64,000 bases of DNA. Source: Sthenelais limicola. Its lineage: Eukaryota > Annelida > Polychaeta > Phyllodocida > Sigalionidae. Made by a program: the position numbers and the translations under genes. This document shows positions 1-10,604 of this stretch, piece by piece; positions within the stretch are counted from its first letter, which is position 1; every line of letters begins with the position of its first letter. Below the pieces are notes generated by a model. It had not been told where the DNA came from, searched no databases, and worked only from the letters and a program-made list of their open reading frames with translations. The stretch spans positions 4,059,685 through 4,123,684 of the forward strand of contig OW804097.1 of NCBI GenBank assembly GCA_942159475.1, read 5' to 3'.

Positions 1-1
1 C

Positions 2-892
2 CGAAGTGAAGCTGTGAGTAGTACAGAAATTGGCGGGCAGGCCCAGGCACCAGCTATTACGTTGGAGGTTTCACAACAAGGTGAACCCCTTCCGAAAACT
101 GGAGATTCGCGATCGTTGCCGGACGGTAAAGCCTTGTCACAAGGCCATGTGCTTTGTGATGACTCGGATTCTACCTCAGATGTGAGGTGGGGGCAGTCCG
201 GGTTCCAAGCTGAACAAGATCAGATTGTGTTGGTCAAGGGCGGAGCAACTAAGTCAGCTCAAGTTCAGAAGGTTTCTGTACACGAACAGGGAACTTTGGA
301 GATCCCTACCAAATTGTTGGTACGGGAGAGATGGTATGCCCCTGTAACGATGGATGGGGAAACTGGCAGCTTTCTGGTTGATCCTGGTGCTACTACTAGT
401 TTGATCACCAGAAGGTTCTATGAATCCCTTCCAAATCCACCACCAATGACGTCGGTACGAATGGTGTGTGCGATGGGAGATGGAACACCCATTGTTACAT
501 ATGGGAGCGTGCTTTGTCCGTTACTAGTTGGCGACCGGACATATATGATTACTTGTCTCGTGGTCAGTGGACTGAAAGGTCCTGAAAGCGGGATATTGGG
601 TGCAGATTTCTATTATGTGCACCGCTGTAATCTAGATTGGTCAGGGACTTTCTTCTTGGACAATTACGGGTCTTCTGTAACTTGTAAGTTATGGAAAAAA
701 CCTGTTAGCAGAATTGAAAGTTCCTCTGTTAATGCGGTTCAAGTTGAGGATGCAATTGTGGGGAGAGAGGTGAAACTGCTTAAGACAGTTATCCTCAAAC
801 CCAAAGCAGTTGCGTTGGCCAAACTTGATATTGACAGTGGCTCAGTCGCAGTTGAAGGAATGATGTTCGAGCCAGACCAACGATTGTTGTAA
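2..892 (+). pseudogene. pol: pol fragment: retropepsin-like aspartic protease
   Basis: The frame is open from the window edge to a TAA at 890-892. After about 100 low-complexity residues there is a retropepsin core: FLVDPGATTSLI at about 373-408, a central beta region, then ILGADFY at about 595-615, which matches the second conserved block (ILGxDF) of retroviral-type proteases. The active-site triad reads Asp-Pro-Gly where Asp-Ser/Thr-Gly is usual, so activity is doubtful unless this is a lineage variant. The next frame continues in the same phase directly after the TAA, so the stop looks like a single nonsense change in one pol polyprotein. Confidence 0.8.
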
Positions 893-1950
893 TATCTAGC
901 CTTGGGCAGCCTGAATACTTATGTACCAGGTGACGGTTCTCCGGCCGTGGTGGCTTTCTCCAATCTGACCGGTCGCACGTTGAAAATTAAGAAGAATAGG
1001 GTGGTTGGCAGAGTATTTGAAGTTGCTTTGGTAGCTCAGGATTCTCTGTCTGACGATGGGGAGAATGAGGAGATGATTAGGGAAGCAATCATTAATTCAA
1101 TACAGGTGCTGGAGTCTCCTGTTGCGGATGATGACCTGATCGCTCCTACTCTTCCTATTCCGGCCACTCCGGAGTGTCCACTGACAAAGATGGTTGACGA
1201 TTCTGACTTGTCCGAAGTCCAAGAAAAACAAAATGCTCTAGATCTCTTGGAGGAATTCCGTTGCTGCTTCTCCCTGCCAGGAGATAAAGCTTTGGGATGT
1301 ACTCATAAGGTCCGTCATGTTATTGATACTGGCGATGCTTGCCCGATCAAGCAAGTATATAGACGGATTCCAGTTGCTAAACGTGATAAAGCGGAGGCAG
1401 AAATCTGGAAGATGTATAGAGAAGGCCGAATTGAGCATAGCAGTAGCCCTTGGGGAGCTCCTATTGTTATGGTGGCCAAGAAGGACGGGACACAGCGTTT
1501 CTGTGTAGTTTATCGTCAGTTGAACTCCGTCACGATTAAAGACAGTTTTCCTCTGCCTAGGATTGATGAGTGTGTTGAGGCTCTTGGTGGAAACCAATGG
1601 TTTTGCACACTTGATCTTGAAAGCGGATATTGGCAGGTGGCTATGGATGAGGCTAGCAAAGAAAAGACTGCTTTCCTCTCCAGTGTGGGCTTGTTCCAGT
1701 TCAAAGTTATGGCTTTCGGACTGTGCAATGCTCCGGCTACCTTCCAACGTATGATGGACACCATGCTGGACGGACTCAAGTGGAAGTCATGTTTGGTTTA
1801 CTTGGATGACATTGTGGTTTTTGGAAAGACACTTGATGAGTGTCTCCATAACCTCAGGCTCGTTCTTGAAAGAATCAAAGACTATGGCTTGAGATTGAAG
1901 CCGAAGAAGTGTGAATTCTTCCGTCGGCGAGTTGAATACCTGGGCCTATT
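893..1950 (+). pseudogene. pol: pol fragment: reverse transcriptase
   Basis: This is in phase with the protease fragment across the 890-892 stop. It shows the ordered gypsy RT blocks: an N-terminal RVIDTG/PIKQVYRRIP segment, SPWGAPIVMVAKKDG, PLPRIDE, LDLESGYWQVAM (motif A, catalytic Asp), the FGLCNAPATFQRMMD block, and YLDDIVVFG at about 1798-1824 (motif C, two catalytic Asp). The reading frame then derails close to 1936-1955. The equivalent sequence, with the thumb and FIGFASYYREF-type block, continues in another frame until RNase H. The copy therefore cannot encode a complete pol. Confidence 0.92.
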
Positions 1951-4728
1951 GTTTCTGGTAAAGGTATTCAAGCCAATCCGAAGCAAATTGAGAAGGTCCA
2001 GAATTGGCCAGTCCCCACAAATGCTAAGGAAGTTAGACAGTTTATTGGGTTTGCTTCCTATTATAGGGAGTTTCAGCCCAATTTTGGTGAAATTGTCTCT
2101 CCTTTGCAGGACATTGTGACGGCTGCATGTAAGGATAAGCGCTATACCAAACCTATAGTGTGGACTCCGCAGTGTCAGGCTGCATTTAGCAAGGTCAAGG
2201 AATTGCTGACCACGGCGCCAGTGCTTGGATATCCCCAGAAGGTGGGAGATTTCATTTTAGACACTGATGCAAGTGGTTTTGGAATGGCCGGAATACTCTC
2301 ACAGATACAGGATGGACGTGAAGTTGTCTTGGGTTATGCCAGTAATAGTTTTTCTAAGGCTCAGAAGAACTACTGTGCTACAAAACGCGAGCTACTTGCT
2401 GTCCTGACGTATTTAAAGAAATTTAGACATTATCTTCTGGGTAATAGGAATTTCTATGTGAGGACGGATCATGCCTCTCTCCGCTGGTTGCTAAATTTTA
2501 AGGATCCAACAGACATGCTTGCTAGGTGGTTGAATACCATGCAGGAGTATGGGTTGGATCAGGCCATGATCCTGCACCGAGCGGGTCGCAAGCATGAAAA
2601 TGCTGATGCGCTCTCTCGCCTGCCGACACGAAAATGTGGAAGACTGGATTGTCAAGATTGCGGACTGCATGACGCTGTGTTAGCTGTTACCAAAGTCACC
2701 CCTGTTGTGGAGGCTAAAGGTAATAAGCTACAAGAAGCTCAACAGTCTGATCCGATGATCAAGAGATTAATCGCGATGTTGGATGGCTCTGAGGAGATTC
2801 CTAGCAGGGAAGATCTGGCTGGGGAATCCGATGAATTTCGGACTTGCATTCAACATCTTGGCAGTATGGAAATGAGAGACGGTGTGCTATGCTTGGGCTG
2901 GGTCCGGCTAGCCACTGGTAGAAAGTATTGGCGAAAGGTGGTCCCTGCTTCAATGAGAAGGGAGGTATTTTTGGGCATGCATGGTCCGAAGACCTCAGGT
3001 CATTTTGGTGTTTTTAAGAACACATGGTCAGCCAAGATGAGGTATTATTGGCCCGGCCAACGTTATGATCTGAAACGCTGGATCAGGGCTTGCCCTGAAT
3101 GTAGTACAAGGAAATCTCGGATAGGAGGTGGGAAATCTCTCCTAAAGAAAGAGAAACATGGTGATAGGTGGAACCGTATATCTTTGGATATTCTAGGGCC
3201 GTTTAAAGAAACTCCTAGAGGAAACAATTATATAATGGTTGTGACGGATCATTTTTCCAAATGGGCCGAAGCCTATCCCATGAGAGACCACACTGCAGAG
3301 AGCTGTGCGGAAGTCCTTTTTAAGGAATGGATTCTGCGCTTCGGATGCCCGGTAGCTTTACAGACCGATGGAGCTCCGGAATTCCGATCACAGCTGCTGA
3401 GAAGTCTTTTAGACATGCTTGGGATTGAGAAGCTCATAACTCTTCCATATAGACCTCAGTCCAATGGACAGAGCGAGCGGGTAAATAGAGTTCTTGTAGA
3501 GCAGCTCTCCTGTCTGACGGACTATCATGAAGATAACTGGGATATGCTAGCTCCGTGTATAGCTCATGCTTACCGGGCGACTGTACATGCCAGTACTTTG
3601 TGTACACCAAACTCTGTGGTTTTTGGTGCCGAACTGGTTGCTCCTATGGATATTGTTCATGGGGTGGAGCCGGATGGGTTGGATTTCCCTTGTAAGGTTT
3701 CCTTTGTCGAGAATTTGAAGCAGTGGATGCGTGACGGCCACAAGTACATACGTAATAATCTCGGGATTTCTGCTGTCAACCAGAAACGAGATTATAATAA
3801 ACGTACACGACCACCAAAGTTTGCTGTGGGGGATGTTGTCTACAGATATTGCCCCCCAAAGGCAAGCAAGAAAATTGGACAAAAATGGGATGGCCCATTT
3901 AAGATACATAAGTTCATAGGCGGTACCACTTGTGAACTTGAAACCACTGAAGGCTTGCTGAGGTATCATATTGATTATCTCAAACCCGCTTTTGATGAGA
4001 ATGGTCCTATCCAGGCTAGCAACCTTCATAGGGCTCCAGAGTTTAGGAAACTGGAGAAAGCGGGTAGAGATATACTCAGGCTGGAAGCTGGTAAAGTGAT
4101 AGCGGGAGTAGAATGTCCTTCCAAGTCCGAGAAGGCGAAGATCACTATAGGTGTTAAGCCTAGAGGTAGGCCGAGGAAGAAGGGAACTTCTACCTCGCCC
4201 GCCAGTGTTCCCCCTCGGACTAAGAAGAAGAAAAAGGATGCTGTTAAGACGGGTGATCATGTATTGCCTGCCACAAAACAGGTTCCTAAAGGTATCAAAC
4301 GTAGGCCTGGGAGACCTAAGAAAGGGGGGACGGGGGTCGGAACAGCATTGGCTGATCCCCCTGTCCTACCTAGTACTGGTGTTCTTCCAAGGAAAAAGCG
4401 GGGTAGACCGAAAAAACAGATTTTGGATCAACCAGCTGTTCCTTCGTTACCTGTTAAAAGGAAAGTGGGTCGGCCTAGGAAGTTGCCAGCTCCAGTGGTC
4501 ACCTTGCCAACCCCTTTGCCTAAGAGGAGGGTGCGGAGAAATCCGTTTCCTAATTTGGGGGACTCCTCCCCACCACTGGTGAGGGCTCAGCGCACGCGCA
4601 AGGCCCCAGTTCGGTTGAATCAGTTAGAAAAATGGTATCCAGGAGGGAAATTTCTGAACTGGTTTTCCTCCCCTAAAAAAGTACACAACGAGAAGTCAAG
4701 CAGACAGTTTATTTGTACCGAATGTTAA
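1936..4728 (+). pseudogene. pol: pol fragment: RNase H, integrase and AT-hook tail
   Basis: Open from 1936 (a stop lies just upstream in this frame) to TAA at 4726-4728. Domains in order: end of RT; RNase H (FILDTDASGFGMAG, the CATKRELLAVL Glu, VRTDHASLRWL) at about 2250-2500; integrase zinc-binding HHCC (HGPKTSGHFG ... CPECSTRK) at about 2980-3110; DDE core with LDILGPF, LQTDGAPEF and SNGQSERVNR at about 3180-3490; and a GPY/F-type end (KWDGPFKIHKFIGG) at about 3885-3925. The last 190 residues form a Lys/Arg/Pro-rich tail with four AT-hook cores (GRP at about 4165, 4309, 4402 and 4468). The tail ends at TAA with no frame damage of its own. Confidence 0.93.
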
Positions 4729-5675
4729 TTGTTTGCTCCCATTTCGGCAGATTGGATTGCTGTCCAACATGACTGGGAAACGAATATGGTCTCGGAGAGT
4801 ACTTGTTTTGAACGACAGGAAAAAGCTAGGCCTAGGCTTGCCCTGCGAGTGATGGTAGCTCGGAACTTGCTGAAAGGCCGGAATCTATTTATAGTGAATA
4901 GATGGTTGCTCGAACCTGTCCAGATAGGCAAGGAAATTTGAGGAAAACACCCTGTATAGTCTCAGCAGGGATGAACAGGTTAGCCAGACTGGTCAAACAC
5001 GTCTGCGCTAAGGCTCAGTGTGAGCGCGGGAGTCGAGTGGCGCTGCTAACAGCGGCGGCGGTTGGAAACACCGGGTGTGGCCACTGGTTCCGCCGGTGTG
5101 TTTTACCATTTGCACTCTGCTTCCGATTTTCAAGAGAGCAACAGCTACGACGGAAAAGAAGTTCAAACTGTAAGTCTTTCAAATGGATGAACTTATTGCT
5201 TTGTACCTTGAAATGTTTGTAGCATGTTGCAAGAAGGTGACAAGAATTTTGGTAACTTTGTGTACGGTATTTATTGTAATATCAGTGTTGAAAGTGACTT
5301 AGCGGTCTGGCGCTAAACACATAGTCGCCATGTTGGTTGTTTTGTCTAGCGAATGAATGACTGTAGTGTTCCTAGACTAAACACGCCATTCCTTGTCAAG
5401 TCCCGGTATTTTATGTGGGTGGAACTCGAAGTAACATACTTGTGCACGTGGTGTGTTATTAGAGCTAGAAACCAAGTTATAATTACGCCGGTAGTAGGTC
5501 TCGGACTCGCCGAATCTAAGATTGGTAGTGAAAGACCAGACTTTTTCTTTAAGTCCGAGACGTTGTCCGGAAGGGGTGTTGAGTTGGGTGTGACCAGTTA
5601 TACTCTGTTATACTCTATGTTTGATTGTTTCTCTCCTTAATTGTTGCAGAGTAAGTGTATCGTTCATTTCTGAAA
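4729..5675 (+). other. Spacer between pol and the 3' ORF, with a candidate splice acceptor
   Basis: No convincing ORF. A pyrimidine-rich run (TTTCTCTCCTTAATTGTTGCAG) ends with AG at 5648-5649, 27 bases before the ATG of the 3' ORF. This is how a spliced subgenomic mRNA for a 3' ORF would be built. The splice is inferred from sequence only. Confidence 0.45.
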
Positions 5676-7956
5676 ATGTCCGACCGCGAGTTCGAAGAAC
5701 ACGAAGAGCTCGGACTGTCCGAGTCCGAGGGAGAGCCCCTGACAGAGGAGGAGGCGGCCGCAGTGCTAGACGGCCTACTCCACGCAGGTTCTGCACCCGA
5801 AGTGCAACCTCCAGCCCCGTTCCCGGATGGTGAGGAGGAGATGGAAGTCGAGGTAGTAAAGGAGACAGGTGGAAATCCTGCAGTAGAGGGCCATGAGTCC
5901 GAGACCTTTAAGGACAAGCAGTCCAAGGTCGAAAAGATCTGTAAGGTGGTCGCTGACAAGCGAACGTCCGAGGTAGCCAAGGAATCCGCAACGTCCAAGG
6001 ACAAGCCGTCCGCAGCTGCCAAGGACAGGTCGTCTGCTCAGTCCACCACCAGACGGTCCGGCAAGCAGTCCGGCAAGCCCTCAGACTCAGACCCTAGCTC
6101 CAAGGTGGAAGTGCCACCATTGCGCCGGAGTCCGAGAAAGCAGTCTGTCCCGAGGAAGAGTGATGAGAGCAGGTCCTCTTCAACCAGGAAGTCCCGCTCC
6201 CGTTCTCGCTCTCCCTCTCCCAGGCCAGACCCTCCTCCGGCGAGTGAGACAAGAGGCCGCAGCTTGACTAGGGCGTCAAAAACCAAAGCTGGTACTGACT
6301 CCCAAGTTGCTGGCACTAGTCGGACTAGTGTCTCACGAGGTAGAGGTCAAGCCTCTCAAGGCATCTCTCAGCTTCCTCGGATCAGGAAGCTGAAGTGCGA
6401 GCACGAGCACCGCTCAGAGGCCCGCCGGATCCAGCTGTCATCCATGGGATCTTTCCCTAAGTTCAAGGCTGACATGGACCTGGCAGAGCTAGTGCCAATG
6501 AACCCTGCACTGGACCAACCTGGGTCCAGTAACCAGGCGCCAGCGGAGTCCGATTCCGAGGAAAGGGACTTCGCTGACAAGCAAATGTCCAGGTACGAGG
6601 AGGTATTGTGGCCTGAACCCGTCCGCGAGGATAGCCTGGACTCCGGAACCTACGGGAAGTTGTCCAGCGTCCACAAACTATGGCAGCCGGGCTTCCGATG
6701 CCCCTTCATGGTTTGTAGGTACCCTCGTTTGAACGAGAAGGGTGTAAGGGCCTATTCCACCCGGGCCCGATTCTTCCGCCACCTCTGTGAGGTCCATGCT
6801 CCCTCCTCTCAGGCGTGGATATGTCCCTACCCCAACTGCTCCCAGGTGCTTGATCGGAGAGTGGAGTTAGTGAAACGCCTGATGAATGGCGAGTCAGTCA
6901 TTCACAATCAAGCACGGGAAAAAGCAGTGGGTCGGGTTATGAATGTCATCCCCACTATTGTTAACAACAGCGCATTTTTTAGGATGACATACTGTTCGGC
7001 CCAGCACCTTCGGGTTATGCGCCGGATGAAGTCCGTCACCAAGACTGCTACCAAGTCGTCTTCAGGCAAGGAGAAGGAGACTTCTTCTTCCCCTACTGCC
7101 AGTACCAGCACTCCCGGAAGCTCTGGTGGTAGTAAGGGCAAGGCCGGAGGCAGAGGCGGACGTGTCAAAGGCTCCAGCAGCAGCTCCAGCCGGAGTGCTC
7201 CAAAAGGTGGAGCAAGCGACTCTCAGAAGCGCGGGCGCTCAGCATCCGCGGAACTGGTGTCCCCTGCCCCACCCGCTGCCAAGAGAGGGCGTAAAGCTCA
7301 GAAAGAGACGGAAGAACTGGTCTCTAAGCTACCGGAAGCAGTCGACACGGACAAACTCGTGAAGACTGCTACTGAGGAAGTGCAGCGCTGCTTGCTGACC
7401 CTCCGGGCAGCTTCAGACGCAGCACAACAGCAGGTGCAAACCTCTTTGGCAACGCTGACCACCCCGCTGCGTCAGCTGCAAGGAGTCAAGCAACAGATTG
7501 GGGAGGTGGCCTCTCTCCGTGAAACGATTAGGACTCAGGCCAAGCTGATCCAGGTCCTCCGCACTTCTGCTGATAAGAAAGACGTCTTAAAAGACGTCTT
7601 AAAAGTGAATTGGCAGAGGGCGGGAGATCCAGTACTCCGGAGAACTTGGATCAGGAAGTGAGAAGCAAAGAGGTGGAGCAGACCACCCAGTCCGGCGGAG
7701 CTGTTGCCAGCACGTCAGTTGTGTCTGTGTCCGGCGGTGCGGCAGTAAGTGTTGATGCTGCTCAATACGAGCTGCTGACCAGGCTGCTGGCGCATCTTCG
7801 GCGCATCTGGGGAGCATCTTCGGAACTCCTGAGGCTGCTGTCACGCCCCTTAAGGAGACCAAGGAACCAGCTGCCGAGCCAACAGCCCCCGCGGACCCCT
7901 CCAAGGAGCCTGAGAACCCGGACAAGGCCGACGACAGTGCCATGGATGTCGCCTAG
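5676..7956 (+). pseudogene. Extra 3' ORF of the retrotransposon (zinc-finger/coiled-coil protein), frameshifted
   Basis: ATG at 5676 in good context (AAAATGT), open to 7661, then the same protein appears to continue in a second frame (about 7610-7800) and a third frame ending at TAG 7954-7956. It starts acidic (MSDREFEEHEELGLSESEGE) and then has a Ser/Arg/Lys-rich stretch with RSRSRSRSPSPR. A C2H2-like finger follows (CPFMVC ... HLCEVH, about 6699-6797), then a second Cys pair (CPYPNC), more Ser/Gly/basic sequence, and a helical, coiled-coil-like C-terminus (about 7330-7600). A 12-bp direct duplication (GACGTCTTAAAA twice, 7579-7602) sits at the first frame change. I see no signal peptide, membrane helix or envelope features, so it is not env. 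A nucleic-acid-binding, gag-like or regulatory role is a guess. Confidence 0.7.
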
Positions 7957-8437
7957 ATAGAACTCTCCGCAGTTGTAAGCCTCCGCTGACGCAGCGTCGA
8001 GCATTCCAAGCCTTCCCTCCGCTGTGTCAGCGTCGAGCAAAGCTTCTCCGACATGCTGCATTGCCCACGGACATCCCTTCAGACTATGTTACCACCAGAA
8101 CAGAGTGAGACGTTGATCTATATTTTAACAGTGACTTTATTCTCATTTTCTCAGAAGGAGAAATGTGAACCCGTTTTGCGGACTGCATTTTATATTTTCT
8201 AACTACTTTACACTGGATTCTGTAGATTTTTTCTGTGAGGACACCAAATGCTCCTTTATGTATTTGCAAAAAAAAAAAAAAACTTTTTTCTTCGCTTCTG
8301 CGGATGTGTGTAAGTGGTTCGGACTTGCTTTTTATTTGTCCAAAGTCTACTGTTTCAACGGATTTGTCTCTGGTGTGTTTATGCTGTATATTACTGCCTT
8401 GTTGCCGAGTTTATATTGATGTTAAACTCTTTTTATT
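7957..8437 (+). other. 3' untranslated region of the retrotransposon
   Basis: No ORF of note. It holds a 15-A run at about 8270-8284 and otherwise T-rich sequence leading to the polypurine tract. Confidence 0.6.
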
Positions 8438-8447
8438 AAAGGGGGAG
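8438..8447 (+). promoter_or_regulatory. Polypurine tract (plus-strand primer)
   Basis: AAAGGGGGAG lies three bases before the LTR start at 8451. This is the expected position and composition for the plus-strand primer of an LTR element. Confidence 0.8.
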
Positions 8448-8450
8448 TAT

Positions 8451-8916
8451 TGTAGTGGGTTTGGGTATCTTATAAGAAAGGCATGGGACATTTAGTGTCC
8501 AGTCTTACTGCTGCGTGGTGCTGTCCGCTGAGGTTGGTACGCTTGTACTAACCCAGTGGGCAGTACCGGCTTATATCATTAGTTTTGCCTTTTTAGGAAG
8601 AAATTTCCTTATTGTTCTTATCTTACCCTTTATGCATGTCACTCTTTATATTATTGTTACAAGCCTTTTGTACCACGCTTGTGTACATAATGTCCATGAG
8701 TAAGGTTGTTATCTCTCTGAATGTATTCATCAACCTGCGGATGAGACACCATGGTTGTGTTGGTGTGAGAATTACGAGGTGGCCGGACCATCCCCACTGG
8801 TCAGGTCGTTGGGGAGCTTGTCCCGTGTTTGCTAATAAAAGCTGTGCAGAAGGTCTTTCCTTGTTGGAGTCTTTTATTGGCGTAGTTGAGCGGATCGGAT
8901 CCGAAAGATCACTACA
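8451..8916 (+). repeat. 3' LTR of the gypsy element (466 bp)
   Basis: Begins TGTAGTG and ends CACTACA, a perfect 7-bp terminal inversion of TG...CA type. It follows the polypurine tract and contains AATAAA at 8834-8839 with a downstream T-rich stretch, as expected for the R/U5 boundary. The partner 5' LTR is not in the window, so insertion age cannot be estimated here. Confidence 0.88.
8834..8839 (+). promoter_or_regulatory. Polyadenylation signal in the LTR
   Basis: AATAAA inside the LTR, 82 bases before its 3' end. Confidence 0.7.
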
Positions 8917-9326
8917 TATATATATATATATATATATATGTATAGACAAAATAGTATGATACTGTGCGAATAATTAATAGTGTACTAGCGCATAATACCC
9001 ATATCACCTATCAATACATTGAGGTCCATTATACTATAACGTTCAATGTTCACTCATAAATGAGTTCATTAGTTTCACCATCTTCATATACACTTGGGTT
9101 TCCACTTCTGGGTTCATCGTATAAGTTCAGTTAGAATCGATTAAGAGTTAATAATATTTAGTTCAATAATACTTATAATCAATCAGTTTCTTCAGTCATT
9201 ATTTCAACTTGTTAGTTGTATTATCTTCAATTGTAAAGTGTCTCTTACTTGTTGTTTCCAGTTCAGTCCTGTATGGTAACCACTTAGTATTTTGCCAGTT
9301 CTTATCAAAATACTCCTCCGTGGAAT
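8917..9326. other. AT-rich sequence without genes
   Basis: A (TA)n run touches the LTR end. The rest is AT-rich with no ORF or repeat that I recognise. Confidence 0.5.
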
Positions 9327-9383
9327 ATGCCTGACCCTTCATACCTACGTTCAGTAGAAATATAGTTATTCCGGGTCAGGCAT
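9327..9383. ncRNA. Hairpin 1 of a covarying pair
   Basis: The outer stem ATGCCTGACCC pairs perfectly with GGGTCAGGCAT (11 bp). After a 3-base internal loop, ATACCTA faces TAGTTAT (six of seven pairs), closing on a 15-base loop CGTTCAGTAGAAATA. A second copy at 9519-9571 keeps the loop but changes both stem strands, which points to a conserved structure. Neither strand nor transcription is known. Confidence 0.5.
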
Positions 9384-9518
9384 TGTTCCTTAAAGGCGTA
9401 TTATCATGTCTTAGATGTAATGTTCAGATGACTTGCTGTCCCCCTATCTTTTATGACTTAATACCACTGATTTTTTAACTATTGTTTCGGTGAGCCCCTC
9501 ATCTCTCCTGATGATCTC

Positions 9519-9571
9519 GTCCAACCCTTCTTAACTACGTTCAATAGAAATATAGTTAATCTGGGTTGGAC
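9519..9571. ncRNA. Hairpin 2 of a covarying pair
   Basis: The outer stem GTCCAACCC pairs with GGGTTGGAC. The inner stem TTAACTA pairs with TAGTTAA (perfect). The loop CGTTCAATAGAAATA differs from hairpin 1 at one base. Three outer pairs and one inner pair differ from hairpin 1 with both sides changed. Confidence 0.5.
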
Positions 9572-9719
9572 TCTGACCAAGGGATCGATGTATAGATTTA
9601 CTAATATTTAATAAGAGCACTTATTTACTTTTTGTAATAATAAAGCATTTCAAAGCACTGGGCTTGATGTGTGAGATATTTGATTTACAAGAGACCCCTC
9701 AATAAGAATTCAATAAGAA

Positions 9720-9725
9720 TTTATT
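9720..9725 (-). promoter_or_regulatory. Candidate polyadenylation signal for the minus-strand element
   Basis: AATAAA on the minus strand, about 165 bases beyond the stop of the SGNH ORF. Confidence 0.35.
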
Positions 9726-9888
9726 CCACACTTTATCAAGGCTCCATATGAAATACTGTAATGGCTCTATTTATCATATACAACTGCATGATAATTACTC
9801 AAAGATCTTAATTTCCTTTTGCTTTCTGCACAACTCAAGTGCCATTTTCTCATTTACTAATTGATCACACATGAGGGTCCTCCCTCAC

Positions 9889-10583
9889 TTATTGGGCCTT
9901 GTTGTAGGCATCAGCACTCCTAGATGCCACGTTATTTTTCACCTCTTCAGAAAAGTGACACCCGTCTGACGCTAGCTTATGGTACAAGGCCGAGTATTTT
10001 GTCGGACCATTTTTTCTCTTTTTGTTTCCAGCTATGCATCTATGTATGAGTTGACCAACGAAAGGAGTCGGATTTCCCTCATCCGCGTTGAGCCTCTTTG
10101 CGATATTACTAAAGATTGCAACCCTTTCGTTTATTTTTATTTGTGTTTCATAGCTTTTGTCCTGCCTTGGATAAAGGATTCCGTGTTTAGAGGCGAGAAG
10201 AGTATTATACTTTTTGATATCTATGCCAATCATAGTGGCCACCGATATTCTGGGGTTATACCCGTTTACTACTGCAGCTTCCTTGAGCAATGTTATTGCA
10301 CTAGTTAATGTTGCTTTGATTTCATCTTCGAAGATAATGTTCGTACTGTGCTGCAGTTTAATTTGTTCCCCGTAATCTCTTTTGTTTCTCCTTGTAATGT
10401 TACATAGCCCTGCTACAATAAAGATTAGCCTGGGTCTATGGAGATTAACGATTGGGCGAGCTTCGTTTACTAGCCTTTCAATCGAGGCTCCGGCTATTAT
10501 TATAAACCTAATCGCAACTCCAGGCAAATTAGATCTAACTCCATATTTGCCCCCCTAGAATCCATCAAGATTAAAAGGTCCAT
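9889..10583 (-). pseudogene. SGNH-hydrolase-like protein of a retroelement, one frameshift
   Basis: ATG at 10583-10581 begins MDLLILMDSRGAN, and the frame changes near 10530, after which it is open to 9889. The SGNH blocks are visible: DSRG with the nucleophile Ser, IIIAGASIERL, VAGLCNIT (the Gly/Asn blocks), and SDGCHFS near the C-terminus, giving the Asp-x-x-His catalytic pair. Length is about 230 residues, right for the fold. SGNH esterase domains are known in ORF1 of CR1-like non-LTR retrotransposons (Kapitonov and Jurka). The ORF follows the NADAR ORF by 22 bases on the same strand, which suggests one transcription unit. The substrate is unknown. Confidence 0.65.
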
Positions 10584-10604
10584 TTTGGTGTTTATGATAG
10601 ACTA

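Larger units (their letters stand above)
1..8916 (+). mobile_element. Ty3/gypsy-type LTR retrotransposon, 5' part outside the window, degenerate
   Basis: The order protease, RT, RNase H, integrase with a GPY/F-like end, an extra ORF, polypurine tract and 3' LTR is that of a Ty3/gypsy (Metaviridae-type) element. The 3' boundary is set by an LTR that begins TGTAGTG at 8451 and ends with its inverted complement CACTACA at 8916. Gag, primer-binding site and 5' LTR must lie left of position 1. The copy is inactive as it stands: stop at 890-892, frame change near 1936-1955, and at least two frame changes in the 3' ORF. A TA microsatellite follows the LTR, so no target duplication can be judged. Confidence 0.93.

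Noticed and set aside
1238..1779. Antisense ORFs of 87-169 codons across the RT region
   Set aside because: They are shadows of the conserved RT frame and show no family motif.
5676..7956. Envelope gene (errantivirus-like)
   Set aside because: It has no signal peptide, fusion peptide or membrane helix. The ORF is hydrophilic with zinc-finger cysteines.
8269..8284. A-run as the poly(A) tail of a retroposed gene
   Set aside because: It lies inside the LTR element, before the polypurine tract and LTR, with no processed gene in front of it.
9500..9575. CTGATGA upstream of hairpin 2 and GAAA in its loop, as in a hammerhead ribozyme
   Set aside because: The stem order and the GAAA position do not fit the hammerhead three-way junction, and hairpin 1 lacks CTGATGA.
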